A stretch of DNA of 64,000 nucleotides from Agrocybe praecox (taxonomy: Eukaryota > Basidiomycota > Agaricomycetes > Agaricales > Agrocybaceae), in NCBI GenBank assembly GCA_964017145.1, contig OZ024842.1:4216001-4280000 (forward strand), read 5' to 3'. Under the pieces are notes generated by a model. It ran no database searches and was not told the origin of the DNA. It saw only the letters and a list, made by a program, of their open reading frames with translations. Of this stretch, positions 22,339-35,497 are shown piece by piece. Positions within the stretch are counted from its first letter, which is position 1, and each line of letters starts with the position of its first letter. Made by a program: the position numbers and the translations under genes.

Positions 22339-22739
22339 GACGTTGCTCTGTTTATGGGAGTCGCCCTTGTGAGGCGAAGTTCTACGTCTTTAAGTACCTT
22401 TTTTCTTTCTCTTTATTCGGATCTTTATCAAATGGTTTCCTCTCTATCTGCAGGATCTTCCACGGCGCATCAGACCAGTCACTCATCACCTTCTGCAACT
22501 CAGATACACCGAAGATAAATACTCATAGTTGAATGATGTAATCAGTCATGTTTTAATAAATACATACATCACCTTGATTGTCTGACATACTTGTTTGATT
22601 ATTCAACATACTTGCCCGATTGTTGTCAATCGTACCCTTGATGACTCGTGTCGTATCAGTGATCACTTGCCTGATGATGTACGGGATAGGAACTGATCTT
22701 ACGTGCTTGCTATGAGATGCGATGTAGACATGAAGATCT

Positions 22740-23370
22740 TATCAGTTTCAATGCAAGAGGCACTGAGGTCTATGTAGACGTTAACTGTATCCTGTCTTCG
22801 TGTCTGTGAATGCGTTCGTGGTGCAGAACAGACTTAGTGACGTGATCGAAATTCACACCTACATACGCAGACCGGAGCGAGACGCTTCGCATCCCCATTG
22901 TCGTATTGCCTCAAGCTCTCTCTAACGCCAGTTCCCTCTCTTCGTCCACATCCACACTAACACCTGAGACAGATCTGTCGGTGTATCTGATCCCTGTCGT
23001 CCTGCCTTTTCCCTTCTCCTTTGTGGCGCGTACCATACGTCCGGTACGCACATTTTCTGCACCTCCATCAAGGAAAGGATAAGGATAAGGATCCACATCA
23101 AGTCGAAATCCTACACTGCACCCCGACTGCTCATGGTCATGCCTGGGTTCCTCCCTCTTCTCTAGCGCGTCTTCGTGTGGGTTTGGATCCGCTTGCTGCT
23201 CATACCCAACACAGGCTTCGAGTTCGAGTTCGAGTTCGCCGTTATTGCAGACACCATAACATGCATCTCGACTTGTCTTCGTCTCCCCTGCGCCTCAGTG
23301 AGGTCTCCCACCGTTGATTGACTTTTCTCATCGGATGGACTTGAGGCTCCTTATCGGCGGTAACCAAGTT
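22740..23370. repeat. Composite repeat, segment B remnant, copy 4
   Basis: It matches the first part of B (9720-10290) and stops after the GACTT/CTCATCGGATGGACTTGAGG stretch. The C and D parts are absent, and unique sequence containing a MITE begins soon after. Confidence 0.65.
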
Positions 23371-23530
23371 CCAAACCTTTTGGTGATGTGTTTATGGGTA
23401 GGGAACTGAAAGGATTATTAGAGACGAGGATTGAGTGGCTTGGATGACGGTCAAAACATAGCATAGCGTGGTTAGATAACGAGGGTGAAAAAGATGCACT
23501 ATTTCTGCCCGTGGGAGTACAAAACAAGTA

Positions 23531-23794
23531 CTGTGCCATTTCAATCAATTCGGCAGTAACGTGTAACGGACCATCAAAATCTGCCGAAATATGACACGTG
23601 TAACGCCTCAATGACCGGTATGCCGAAAGTTTCTCGGCATGAGAGGCCTAATTTGGTAATTTTTTGAGATTTTTGACTCAAAAAGTTGCCGAAACGGGCT
23701 AATGTAACACTAAAAATTTCTCCCTGCCGAAACCATAATTTCGGCAGGCATGTAACAGGTAACATGGCCTGCCGAATTGATCGAAATGGCACAG
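23531..23794. mobile_element. Short TIR element (MITE) flanked by TA
   Basis: The terminal inverted repeats are about 26 bp: CTGTGCCATTTC...TTCGGCAG at 23531 and its reverse complement ending at 23794, with one mismatch. They are bounded by TA at 23529-23530 and 23795-23796. A 264-bp body with no coding capacity and repeated GCCGAAA words fits a MITE. TA target duplication is the Tc1/mariner habit, so that superfamily is the best guess. Confidence 0.7.
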
Positions 23795-23796
23795 TA

Positions 23797-24880
23797 CTAT
23801 CACGTAAAACGGTGTGCAAAAGTTTCGGGAGTTGCAAAATCAGGTCTACAGACATTAGTTTTGTTTCTTTTGCTCTATAAAATTTTATCTGAGTAGCCTA
23901 GCATGTCTTTATTTTGATTGTGCAAAAATTTCAGCTGAAGCTCTATTCAATGTGGCATACGACGGTCATCAAATGTGAAAATATGATTCATTTTGAGTAA
24001 AACATTATTTACAGTAGCAAATCTTTTGCATATGATCTCATATTTTGTTACAGGTTTACCAAGGTATATTTAAATCTACATGCCAAATTTCAAGGCTAAA
24101 TACGGTGAGGGTGCAATGATATAAGGCAGCGGAATTTGAAAGTGGCAATTTGCCATCACGTGTCCCATTTTGAACTCCGCCCTATATACAGTGAGGCATC
24201 AACGATTTCTGTGCTCCGCCTGAAATGAAAAGCGACTGTCAAAAGCGTTCTGCCGTGCAGTGCCATGGTGACAGGCCGTGACAGATTTTGCAACTCCTGA
24301 AATGCAGAAATATGTCAGACGCGGAATTGCTCCGGGGCCACTCATTCTCACTTTTCAACAAATAAAAAGGCATATCCATGTACCTTATATGCTTATATAT
24401 TTCTGTTAAAAAAATCAGAGTCCCCTCGCAAGTATAACTTCCAGAAATGTAAGATCTTTCAAAAAACTGTTGAATTTTTTTGCAACTCTGCTAACGTGAT
24501 AGTAATACTACTCTTATATAGGTAATTTTCCTTGTGGCGCTACTCAGGGTGCAGAATTTGTAATAAAATTGAATTGGGAAGGCTTATTATCTAGACGAAA
24601 ATAAATTTTCCTTTGGAAATTTAACAAGCGACGGACAACCCCTAAGGATGCCTCGCATGCAAATGAAATCTAAACCAAAAAGGAATTAAAAATAATGTGG
24701 GGTGATTAAAAAAAAAACTGTAAATTGTCCTATGTTCAAAAATGGTAGTTCAAAGAAAAGAGATCTTAAGGGATATGGTACGACGATAAAGAAAAGGAAC
24801 GAGGAGGGGAAATGGCCACCTCTGCTAAATATATATGACGCATCACGAAGGTGGGAATGCGTATTTGGCTGCGCGTTGAG
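23797..24880. other. AT-rich non-coding interval
   Basis: No protein-like open frame is seen. The composition is clearly more AT-rich than the flanking repeats. It may be degraded transposon sequence; I find no termini. Confidence 0.4.
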
Positions 24881-26330
24881 ACGGCGTGTTTGTGTCGGAT
24901 TCGGGCTTAGGAAAGGTGGATACCTTACAGGAGAGCACAAGGAGCACTCGTTATGCGTTTGAGGTGGTATCGGTGGTGTGCAGCCCAGATACAAATGAGA
25001 CCGACGACGCAGACTCCCAACGTGTTTGCCCAGACGGACGCGCACGCCGAGGACTGCTGGGGCGGGTCACGGTGGGACACCCCACTCTAAGTGCGAGCGG
25101 ATCCAAACCCGAGCGAAGACGCAAGCATCGCACTCAGGGGGGGGCATGTTGGGTTTTATCAACGCGTCATAGGAAAGAAGAAGGGGCGCACGCTTCCTTT
25201 CATTGCGGGGGCCTCTTACTACAACCCTTTTAGGCTGTTTCCTTTCCCTTCCCCTTCCCCTTCCCCTTCCCCTTCCCCTTGGTGGCGGACACTCCCTGCC
25301 TCACATCATGCTTGGGTTTGGATCTACTTGCACTCGCGTTTGCACCTGGCCAAGACGAGGAAGACAACGACGAGAAAGACGAGCTAAACCTCGACCACTC
25401 CAGGAGTCTTCGGCTTCCGTCTAAGCAAGCTCAGTGTTCGGGTTCGAGTTTACCATAACAGTCGCCATCGCCATCGCCATCCTCGTCGGTGCAGACACGG
25501 ATGGACTAAGGGTTCTCTCCGCTACTCGTCATTGATCCCTACACACAAGTTCCTCCCCTTTTTTGTCCCCTGCCCCCGCTCCTTCCCCTTCATCCGCATC
25601 CGTATGCGCCTCGGAAAATGACTCGTGAGACTGTACGAACCCCTTCGGACTCAACGCTGCAGTCAAGGATCCAGTCATAAGGCCCATTGCTAGACCTGTC
25701 GGGATTGATATTGGGTACCGGGTACGCATGTGTTTCCTTCTCTTTCTCTTTCATGTTCTCGTTCACCCCCCTTCCCCTGTTCCCTCGTCCCCGCCATTCC
25801 ATCCCCGTCCCCGCAGTGTTGACATCGATAAGCGTCGAGCTAGACGCCGTACTCGGACTCGGAAGTCCAAGCTCGAGTTTGCGTATGCGCGGGCGTGGGC
25901 GTGCGAAGGTGGAGATGGATCGGAATGGGTATGGCTATGCGTATGGGGACGCGATGCGGGGTAGCGTAATCGTAATCGTGTTTCGTGTGGGCGTGTGTGT
26001 GCAAGTCAGTCGTGCACTGTACTATATCTACATATCCTCTAATCATGTTCACATGCCTCAAGTCGTGTTCGTGGTGCAGAATACAGAACAGAACGATGTG
26101 GTTCGATGTAGCATGATATCATACATACCCACCTTGACTGGGCAGGGCTCAAGGCCGTCGATTCGTCGGATCCATCGCCGAGGTCTCCGAGCAGGATATG
26201 TTCGGAATTCGGATCGGACAAGTTGGTTTGTGAAATGGGTTTCCGTTCGCAACAATTTGTTAAGTGACAAATGTGTGTATGTGTTTGGAGTGTATGAAAA
26301 TAAAAAATCACGTTGCTGTTGAAAATAACA
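24880..26330. repeat. Rearranged and inverted fragments of the composite repeat
   Basis: At 24925-25035 the sequence is the reverse complement of a C-segment core (compare 11170-11260). Pieces of B-like and C-like sequence follow in direct orientation, then a piece (about 26040-26220) shared with 30680-30870 and 42900-43010. This looks like a scrambled copy. Confidence 0.55.
25241..25280. repeat. CCTTCC-type microsatellite
   Basis: Six to seven tandem TTCCCC/CCTTCC hexamers, uninterrupted over about 40 bp. It could be length-polymorphic. Confidence 0.85.
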
Positions 26331-27487
26331 AGTGAACTCAGCGCTGGGCGCTGAATATTAATATTGATCGAATTCCTGGTATCCCGACTTATCCACCTTC
26401 TCTCTCAGCCTCTTTTCATTAGTGAAATTACATTTATTTTATTCGTCAGCTATGTACTACGACAAATACAATGATTATTAGAGCCTTTCCCTTCAAGTTG
26501 TATTTGTACAACAGTACACTAAGTTCCCTTCAAAACACAGGATGCCTTGTTCTCGTTTCTGTCTTCCTGTCAGCATCATACTCTGTACAGCCCCACATCG
26601 GCGGCCTCTACCTTTGAAGAAACTTCCGATGATAGAGCTTTACTAACCAAAATGTTCACCCACATTGCTCCTCCGAGTCTGCTCTCCACACGATGTCAGA
26701 GAGATTTTGACTTGTTTGGTGGCGGCGAATTTAGATGGATGGATTTATATACATGCATGTACGAAGGAAGATATGGGGTGGTACATTCGATTGGCAACTT
26801 CGGACTATTTACTCTGGGATTCTGGCAGTCGATAACATATAATACCTACCTTTTATCTAGGCTACTTTGTACAGTACTATATAACCTAGCTCTGTATATG
26901 CTGACGTCAGTTATTATTCCAACATGCGCTGTATTGAAGCCCCATCCGTCCAGGACAGCTAGCTCGCCTGTTTCTCGACAACGGCTCAGTAACAGTAAGT
27001 AACAGTAATCCCAGCGAAATATTTATAATTCATTAGGTATGCCCCACTGGACTCTAGGACGGCTTACAGCGTAAATGATGCAATAAATTAGCAGATGTTT
27101 ACTACGAGTTATAGTATGTATGTAAGTAACCACTGTCAATCAAAATCAAACAGAACTGGAACTGAGGCACTGTCCGTCGATGCCCAGGGAAATAAATGTC
27201 AAGAAATAAGGAAAATTTGGGGTGCGACGTGTGACCTTCACCCAAACTCAAGACGGTTCACATAGTAGTTTCACTACTCCACCTTTATCATCTGTTCATG
27301 ATGTTCATCGCACCGGTACATAGAAAAGGACATATCTAGCAATGCTCCTAAAATAACTCCTTAACCAATTTCGGCATTCACTGAATCACCGAATACCAAG
27401 GAAATCCCACGGTTGACTTTTTTCCCTTACCTGTGTGGACGCGTAAATTGTCCCAGCTTTTACGCTCTATCAGCCACATATTCCGTC
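26331..27487. other. Intergenic, upstream of F-box gene 1
   Basis: An open frame at 26547-27002 begins without an ATG and shows no recognisable features, so I do not call it. The last 70 bp before 27488 are conserved with the region upstream of F-box gene 2. Confidence 0.4.
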
Positions 27488-29430
27488 ATGGACAACGAGC
27501 CTCAGAAGGTATGTCTCGTCTAGCTTTGACTTGGGTGTATTACAAGCGTTTTAAAACCTATTAACAGGTGAAATCAACCGTTCTCGAGAAAGGCCTCTTC
27601 AAAATTTTCGAAATTTTCAATGCAACTGTCCTCAAAACACCTATACCTCATTTGTTCTTTTCAAACGAGCCAGAGACGGAAATAGAACTTGTAGCTGTGG
27701 CTAAAGCTATTTCTATTGCCAAACAACAACGTGATTTGATCAAACGTCAACACAAATTACCCGATGATTCCACTGGTAAGAAAGTTCCTATTTGGTCTCA
27801 AACTTCCCAGGAGCAGGTTGCCCTCCTCGACGAATTCTTACGCACGCATAATTCTCGCATATCTCCTTCGCCCATCCTGAGCTTACCAGTCGAACTACTT
27901 CAAGAAATATTCAAGGACATGACTGACTCATCAGTCATGGAGAAACGTGATATTCCTCATTGGGGACGTTTCCGAAGCCACACGAGTGTAATCACTTCTT
28001 ACCTTCCATGGAATGTCTCTCACGTATGCCGGGAATGGAGGGCCATTGCACTATCCACGCTGTATCTGTGGCACACGCTCCCAGTCGTTACTTTGTCGAA
28101 CCCGGTCTGCCGCCGCTCTCAATTTTTGAGCCTCCTTCAAGAGCTCCTTCAGCGCTCACAGGGGACTCCAATCGACATCAAGGTGGAAAACGGGAGGATG
28201 GGAAACATCCTGCATCCAGCGTTGAGGTTAATCGCAGAACATTCCGATAGATGGGGTATTTTGCGCATCGTAGTGGACGGCCTCAGCATGGAGCATGGAC
28301 TGGAGGTTATCGAGCAAATTTTTACTGTCCAACGTAAATTTCCTTTGTTGCGGATTGTGGATATATCAGCTCGCTATGGTCGCGGACCACTAGGAGTTCC
28401 ACCAGACTCCCCCGGCACCGTTCTCAGAGTTGTCGCACCTCTTCTGGAGGAGGTAGTATTGCATGACACTTCTGTCGCCCTCGTTCTTCCGTCGTCTACA
28501 TTAAAACGTCTCAGGTTCACGGGCGTAGAGACCGTCTCTGAGCTTGAACGAAGCCTTTTTTGGATACGTGAATCTTCCACCACGTTAACAAGTCTTTGCT
28601 TCAAGACCACACTTGTTGGGCATATACCTTCGGGAACATTATTTCTGCCGAATTTGTTAAAGCTCGAGTATGACTCTGACAATGAGCCAAGTCATTGGTT
28701 TCTTGATCGCCTCATAGTGCCTTCCCTCAACTCCCTTACTTTGACATCGTCGGCTGGGGACGAAGACCTTTGTGCGATGGCCTGCAACTTGATCCACCGA
28801 TCGGACGCATCTAACATAATTGAGCTTTCCATCTCCCAACTCAACAGCCCTATAGGGCTATCCTACCTCCTTTCAACAACGCCGCTGGTTCTGTATCTCA
28901 AGATTACATTGCCAAGCTACGAGGATATCTTGGAACTGTGTATATCCCGCGATGGTGGCTTTATTTTTGTGCCCTTCCTTTGTACGTGCACATTTATAAC
29001 CAAAGACTTTATACCATCCAATTTAATCCAAGCTCTGAGCACCATGGCGTCAAAACGATTTGCACCTTCCACCCAACTACCATCACATCTTAATCCTACC
29101 CGAAACACTGTCGATTTGGATCCAAAGAAAAAGAACCTGTCCATCGATTTTAACCGTGCATCTCATTCATTCATAAACAGTTCACAATGTGCTTTCCATA
29201 GCTGGTCGGAATCACAGAAATGTTCAACTTTGAAAATGGAGAATGATCATCTCAATCGTCTTTTATACAATATCATGACTCCATTTGCCTTTGTGGTGTC
29301 AGGTCCCATCAACTGCAGCAGGCGAAACACGAAAGAGGTGGATATTATCTTGCGCCGCATTTTGGATAAGAACATTGATAATATTGGTGATATATTGGTG
29401 CGTGATAATAGAATTTTTCTGTGTTTATGA
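27488..29430 (+). CDS. F-box protein 1 (duplicated pair)
   Basis: Two exons: 27488..27508 (MDNEPQK) and 27568..29430, split by a 59-nt intron (GTATGT...ACAG, phase 0), giving 627 aa. An N-terminal helical region rich in Lys, Gln and Glu (KAISIAKQQRDLIKRQHK) precedes an F-box at about residues 105-165: SPILSLPVELLQEIF, then the LPWNVSHVCREWRAIALS and LYLWHTLP segments. The rest is Leu-rich with a loose repeat pattern typical of basidiomycete F-box/LRR-like proteins. Such proteins bind Skp1 through the F-box and select targets for SCF ubiquitination; the target is unknown. The frame is intact. It has a close paralogue at 40184 with conserved flanks, so both arose by segmental duplication. Its 3' flank breaks into a composite repeat fragment near 29780. 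Confidence 0.85.
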
Positions 29431-29774
29431 AGACGCAATCTGATCGAGACATCATTAGGAATCGGGTATACATTGTACCCTTGCCAAAATTTCGCATTTC
29501 TATAGTACAGACAAAAATTTGTGCGAATGTGCAGAGCTCGCTGACCAGATTCTGCAAAGTTGGCTTCCAATCTGTGAGAAGAATCTTGGGGAGCTACACT
29601 GGCATAGTACTGCGTGTTTTAGCCTGCGATATATAAATGACGGTATGTGATTATACTTGATGATTTACAAAAATACTCATGTCCTGATACCGTGCAGGTA
29701 CAATAAGAATAAGCGACAATCTGACATACGCCCCGCATCTTGAAAGATGGAAAAAAACTGATTGGATTCTATTC
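29431..29774. repeat. Conserved 3' flank of F-box gene 1
   Basis: About 340 bp downstream of the stop match 42121-42480 closely, including a run of AAAAAA-TGATTGGATTCTA style sequence. Homology ends abruptly at the junction with the composite repeat. Confidence 0.6.
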
Positions 29775-31440
29775 CTCTGAGTAGTAAGCGTCGAGCTGGA
29801 CGCCGTACCCTGACTCGGAGTCAGCGCTGGTGAGCTCGAGTTCGAGTTTGGGGGATAGCGTTCTGGGATGGGGGACGTGAAGATGACTATGAAGATGGTA
29901 GATGGTGAGGATGGACATGAGGATGATGATCGCGTGCGTATGGGAAGGGAGAGGAAGAGGAAGAAGAGGGCGATGAATAGACAGTAGATGGGAGAAATAA
30001 GGAAGGATGCAAAGATTAGCACCATCGCGGTCATACATACAAAGGGAAAAAAAGACTTACCAAGGATCGAACCAAGTGTGGTGCGAAGCATGGCAAACGG
30101 AATGAAGGAAAAATGAAAGGACCGACTAGTAGCTTATCTAGTGTCAACCGTTCTATCGTAGAGTCCATTGTCCTATCTTTCGTTCTGACGCGAACGCACC
30201 ATCTAGTTCCAACACATGAGTTCGCTGTGGCAGTGCAACCGATCTGATTAGATTAGATCGTGTACAGACTCTGTGTGACCCCGACGCGTACATAGCCGAA
30301 TCCAATCATCCTTTGCCCATTACTGCCATCGTGCGAGGCTGCTCGACGCGCTTCCGAGCCCGGCTACGCCATACAGCTGCATACTGGACTGCTCCATCGC
30401 GTGCGTGTTCAAGTCGTGCACTATCCCCTAATCGTCTCTGTGCAGTCAACGTCGAACCAAGTGTGGTGCAGAGCACAAAAGGAATGAAGGGAAAATGACA
30501 CACCGCTTGATCTCCGCATACAAAAGGACAGATACCTTATTCAGTATCAAATGTTCTATCGTAGAGTCTATGGTACGTTCTATCTTTCCTTCCTTCTGCC
30601 GCGGACGCTCCAACACATCAGGCTAACACATACCCCCTCTCCACTCTGTGTCGTAAATCGTGTTTCGCGTGCGCGTGCAAGTCGTGCACTGTACTATATC
30701 TATCCCCTAATCGCTAATCGCATTCACGTTCGTGTCTTCACGTGCTCGTGGTGGAGAATAGAACGATGCGATGCGACGCAGTGTGATATTATACACACCT
30801 TGACGGCGTGGAGCAGCCGATTTGCCGGATCCATCCATCGCCGATTCAGTCCCCGAAGAAGATATTTTCGAAAACCAGACCTGGCTTAAGAAATGAGTAC
30901 TGAGTTTTCTTTCACAACAAGTTACCACTGCGTGCCAAGTGTTTGTTTGGCGTGGATGAAAACTAAAAATTTCACCAAAGTCTGGTTTTCGTTGAAGATT
31001 TAAAATACAATGAATTGTGTAGTACTCTATGACCGGACATAGTTCACATCGTTTGCATCATTGAGGAAAAGATAAGAATCCCCATCAAATCAAAATCCCA
31101 ACACCGCACCTCTCCCTCCTCCCGAGCGCGTCTTCGTGTGAGTTTGGATCTGCTTGCTGGGGATGAAGAGGTCAAGGTCGAGCTACTGGTAAACCTCAAC
31201 GGCCAACGCATAACGAGTCCTCCTTGCGCTCATCTGAATCTCTCACCGCTGGACTAAACGCACAATTTGTGTCATGAGGAAGACGATAAGGAGAGAGGAA
31301 GGGGAATGGTTCGGAGGGGGGATAGGTTTTTGATAATGCTGATACTAAGAATTTTTCTGCTATTGGTGCGGCTGTGATGGGGCTCGCTCCTCCTCGAGCT
31401 TCCTTCATATTCATCACCTCTACCATTAGTGCTAGCAAGT
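29775..31440. repeat. Composite repeat fragments (C/D pieces), copy 5
   Basis: D-segment pieces occur twice, at about 30000-30215 and 30440-30630 (both with AACCAAGTGTGGTGC and a TTCTATC...GACGC stretch). Pieces at 30650-30870 and 31070-31260 match other fragments. Overlapping frames are not conserved. No gene is seen. Confidence 0.6.
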
Positions 31441-31994
31441 GGTGTATAGACACTTTGTCCTGCGTTCACATCGTGTCTGGGCGGCCCTCGTTCGTGGTGC
31501 AGAACAGGGCTACAGCTAGTGATAGGATCAAAAATCGTCAAGGTGGATTTCTTGCCCGAGGATGCCGATTTGCCGGGTCCCCGGCCGTTCGGACTTGGAG
31601 TTGGTGTTTTTGGCATAATTCTTTTTTCTTCTCTTTAAAAATTTAGTTTCATAAAGGACCTAGTCACTATCTCACAGTATACAAGCACAGTATACTTAAT
31701 CATAAACACCAACAACGCCCTTGTGTTGTCCGGGTGACGTCCGCCATCTTCCGTGGATAAGGCATGACCAGCATCACCAGGTTCAAGTTTAGGACACGGA
31801 CTCACACGACAATCATACTTGATCTACTCTCCGTAATAAACAAGCACAAGTGGCCTACTGATTACATTGATTATATTTTCCGGATATACATTATACAAAT
31901 ATGCGCCACCGGTTCTCGGATTTGTGACTTGAGGAAAAACGCGAGGAGTCAGAGCTATGTTCGATTTTGCATTGGATTCTGAAGCCTCGGAATG
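31441..31994. repeat. Conserved 3' flank of seven-TM gene copy 4
   Basis: It matches the flanks of copies 1, 2 and 5. It includes a 57-codon in-frame extension after the TAA of copy 4 (minus strand 31994-31824), exactly the length seen after copy 1. Confidence 0.65.
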
Positions 31995-33346
31995 TTATAT
32001 GATAGATGGTACTGGGGTAGAATTTACTGGTCTTTCTGTTCTGCTTGAATTTCTATCGTTAAGGCCCTCCGAGTTACCGCTCCAATTCCCCGGCGGGGTT
32101 TCTGAGGTAATATCTGTTGATACATCCGCCATTGCCTTGTCTTTTGCCAGCCTCAAGCGAGCAACCATTAGGGTAGGTGCAAATGCCTAATTTAATTATA
32201 AAACCATGAGTGTTAAAATAGACTTTAAACGGAGAGGTAGCATAGGAGAGGTATAAAGGGACATTAAAACTTACAGTGATTACAACCGAAAGTGCGGATG
32301 CATATTGTCCTGCGACTAAATTTTCGGCCTGTATCGTAGCAAAGTTTCCGGTATCTATAAGTGACGTAATTGCGATGGCAAAATTCACAAGAGAGTACAA
32401 CGCCGCGGATTGCATTGTTATTTCTATAATGTGGGAATACCGTCGTCTGGCCTGAGTATTCTTCATTGTGTATGCATACACCTGAGTGCCAATCACACAT
32501 GTCGCTATAATGCTTGTTGTGGCTGTTACCGAGCAGGAGGCTCCTTGTAACATATCGAATTGTCTTGCAAATTTGACTGTAGAATCGCTTTGGTCGAATA
32601 CAAGAAATCCAATCATGATGATACCTGCGATAATCAATGCTGCGTTTTTAGCATAATACATCAGCAAGTTGTGAGTTTCCAGGCGTATCAAAGAAATGTT
32701 GGCCACATACCTATTTCCGTCGTGAAGAAAAAGACCAGTGCTATTCTTAGATATCTGTGTTTTGCTAAAATCTGCCAACAGCGCCAAATCTGCAGAGCTG
32801 GTCAGTGCCGTGTTATGAAGATAGTAAGGATGAGTTCAAGTCACATACCATCAGGGCATCCGCCAATGTTTGCCCTATTCCTTGGAGCAATAACCCTACA
32901 ATTTCTGTAATAGGAGCAAATCCAGAGCCCATACTTATGAAGAACATGTCTATTCTATTATTGCCTGTCCCGAAGCAAGTGTACGTGTAGTACCAGAACA
33001 AGATTAGCTCCGCGACCGTTGTAAGGAAGAGAATTGCGAGAGTAGTGGGTACGAATCGTTCCTTTGAGGGTGATTTGAAGGCTACATGAATAATGTCGCG
33101 TCAGTAATCATAGTTCAGGCGCTATTAACTCACAATAAACCCGGACTGTGTAGAAATAGAAAGCAAAATATCCTCCTGTACATGTGTGATCAGTATCAGG
33201 TTAACGTTTACTCTTTCTAGCGGGACAAGTAGTACAAAACTGTACATACCTGATAGAAATAGGAACATGAGAGTGGAGTTTAAATTTCCACTAATCACCG
33301 TCTTTTGAAACGATATGGAATATACACCAGTATCCTGCGAAGACAT
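31995..33346 (-). CDS. Seven-transmembrane protein, family copy 4
   Basis: Complement(join(31995..32186, 32275..32624, 32711..32789, 32849..33081, 33134..33175, 33250..33346)), 330 aa, start MSSQDTGVY. Introns 2 (52 nt) and 3 (59 nt) differ from all other copies (62 and 52-54 nt) while exons keep their lengths, which confirms both introns. After TM3 the motif reads IWRCWQIL. The TM5-TM6 loop has RARRRYS changed to QARRRYS. The tail (TPPGNWSGNSEGLNDRN) resembles copy 1. There are no lesions. It is adjacent to copy 5 (about 2.1 kb apart) with a shortened repeat module between. Confidence 0.8.
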
Positions 33347-33559
33347 GAGTTACTCTGTTTATGGTAATACTAGCCCTTGAGAGGCGAAGTTCTACGTCTT
33401 TAAGTACCTTTTCTCTTTCTCTTTCTCTTTATTCGCATCTCTATCAAATGGTTGTCTGTACCAGTCACTCACTAGTGTCTGCAACTCAGCTAAACTGAGA
33501 GTTTGATGATGTACATCATAGGAGCTTGTCTTACGTGCTTGCTACGAGATACGATATAA

Positions 33560-34900
33560 ACACGAAGATCATATCAATTTCAATGCAAGAAGCACTAAGA
33601 GCTATGTAGACGTCAACTGTATCCTATGTTCGTGTCTGTGTTTGCGTTTGTGGTGCAGAACAGACCTAGTGACGTGATCGAAAATTCACACCTACGTACG
33701 CAGACCGGAGCGGGACACTTCGTATCCTCATCCTCATACTCTGACGTCATCTCTCCTTCGTCGTCCCCATCCAGACTAACACCTGGACCAACTCTGTCGT
33801 CCTGCTTTTTCCCTTCTCCTTTGTGGTGTGTATCATACGTCCGGTACCCACTTTGTCTGCATCTTCATCAAGGTAAGGATAAGGATTCCCATCAAATCCA
33901 AATCCCAACATCTCACCTCGACTGCTCATGATCATGACTGCGCTCCTCCCTCCTCTCGAGCGCGTCTTCGTCTGGGTTTCTATCCGCTTGCTGCTCATCC
34001 CCAACACAGGCTTCGAGTTCGGGTTCGAGTTCGGGTTCGCCGTCGCCGTCGTTGGTGCATAAACCATAACAGGCATCTCGACTCGTCCTCGTCTCCCCTT
34101 CGCCTCAGTGAGCTCTCCCACCGCCGAATGAATTCTCTCATCGGATGGACTTGAGGCTCCTTATCGTGGACAAACACGTCTCAGTCTCATCCGAGGGGGA
34201 AAGGACAGAAATGACACTGTTCCCTATTAATGCGTCGACACCTCCTCTCTCCCCTCTTCCTGCTCCGGCTCCTTGATTCATCATCATCATCATCCCGAGA
34301 TCCACATCCACATCCGCATCGCCCAATCGTAGCGTGTATTTCTCTTTCCCCCTTCCTCTTAAGTTTTCCCCCTCGTCTTCTTCCCCTTCCCCTCGTTCCC
34401 GTCTTCTTTCCCCTCGTCCTCGTCCTCGCCGTCGCCGTCTCCATCCTCTCAATCAGCAGAGTGCGGAAACATCACCACAGTGTCGAACTGGACGCCGCTC
34501 CCAGACTCGGCGCTGGTGAGCTTGCGTGTCCGTGCGCGTTTGAATGTGTATCGGAGCGGGTACGGGTATGGGTATGGGGACACGATACATTCCGACGGTG
34601 TGTATGTGCGGCGTGGTGTGATGTGATTAATTAAACACGAATTTTTCGCGTCGCGTTCCGAGTTCAGATGAAATATGAACGCGTTAATGTCGTTTTGTGT
34701 GATGTTTTCCATGCGATGCGATGAGCTGGGCGTGCGTGCGTGCAGATAGTGCGTCCAATACGACGAAAAGCAAAACCAACCGAAAGTCAAAGTTCATCGC
34801 AATCGACCGCCAAGAATGGCGGATACGAAAAGCGAAAGGCGAACGTGTAAGAAAGAGAAAAGATAGATGTGCCTGAGTTCGTACGATCAAGTGCCCCGAA
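33560..34900. repeat. Composite repeat, segments B and partial C, copy 6
   Basis: B is at about 33600-34520, followed by the TTAATTAAA block (34620) and a C segment truncated at about 34895, where the 3' flank of seven-TM copy 5 starts. It is shorter than the unit between copies 1 and 2, so about 1 kb of C/D was lost or never present. Confidence 0.65.
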
Positions 34901-35497
34901 TGGAGACTGTCCTGCGTTCACGTCGTGTCTGGGCGGGCCGCGTTCGTGGTGCAGAACAGGCCCACGGCTAGTGATGGGATCAAAATTGTCAAGGATTTCC
35001 TGCCCGAGGAGGCCGCTTTGCCGAGTCCCCGTTCGGACTTGGAGTTGGTGTTTTGGGGGTAATTCTTTTTTCTTCTCTTTAAATATTTCGTTTCATAGAG
35101 GACCCGATATACAAGCGCAGTAAACCTAATCGTAAACACCAACAACGCCCTTGTGTTGTCCGGGTCACATCCGCCACCTTCCGTGGATAAGGCATCCCGC
35201 TGGCATCGCTAGGGGGGACACGGACCCACACGACAATCTCAGGTGTTCTACTCTCTATGCGATACAAGGATAAGTGGATTAATGACGGCATCAATTAAAT
35301 CTCCTGGATATAAGCTACACAAATATACTCCACCGGTTCCCGAGTTTACAACTTGAGGAAAAACGCGAGGAATCAGAGCTACGTTCGATGTTGTATATTG
35401 GATTCTGAAGCTTCGGAATGTTATATGATGGATGGTACTGAGGGGCAAATTACGGGTCTTTCTGCTCTGCTTGAATTTCTATCGTCAAGGCCCTGAG
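34901..35497. repeat. Conserved 3' flank of seven-TM gene copy 5
   Basis: Homologous to 12300-12840. The RTGGVYLC-type peptide frame is present (GTGGVYLCSLYPGD near 35330) but is offset from the gene's own reading frame. Confidence 0.6.

Noticed and set aside
26547..27002. 151-codon open frame upstream of F-box gene 1
   Set aside because: No ATG at the start, no recognisable domain, no second copy.
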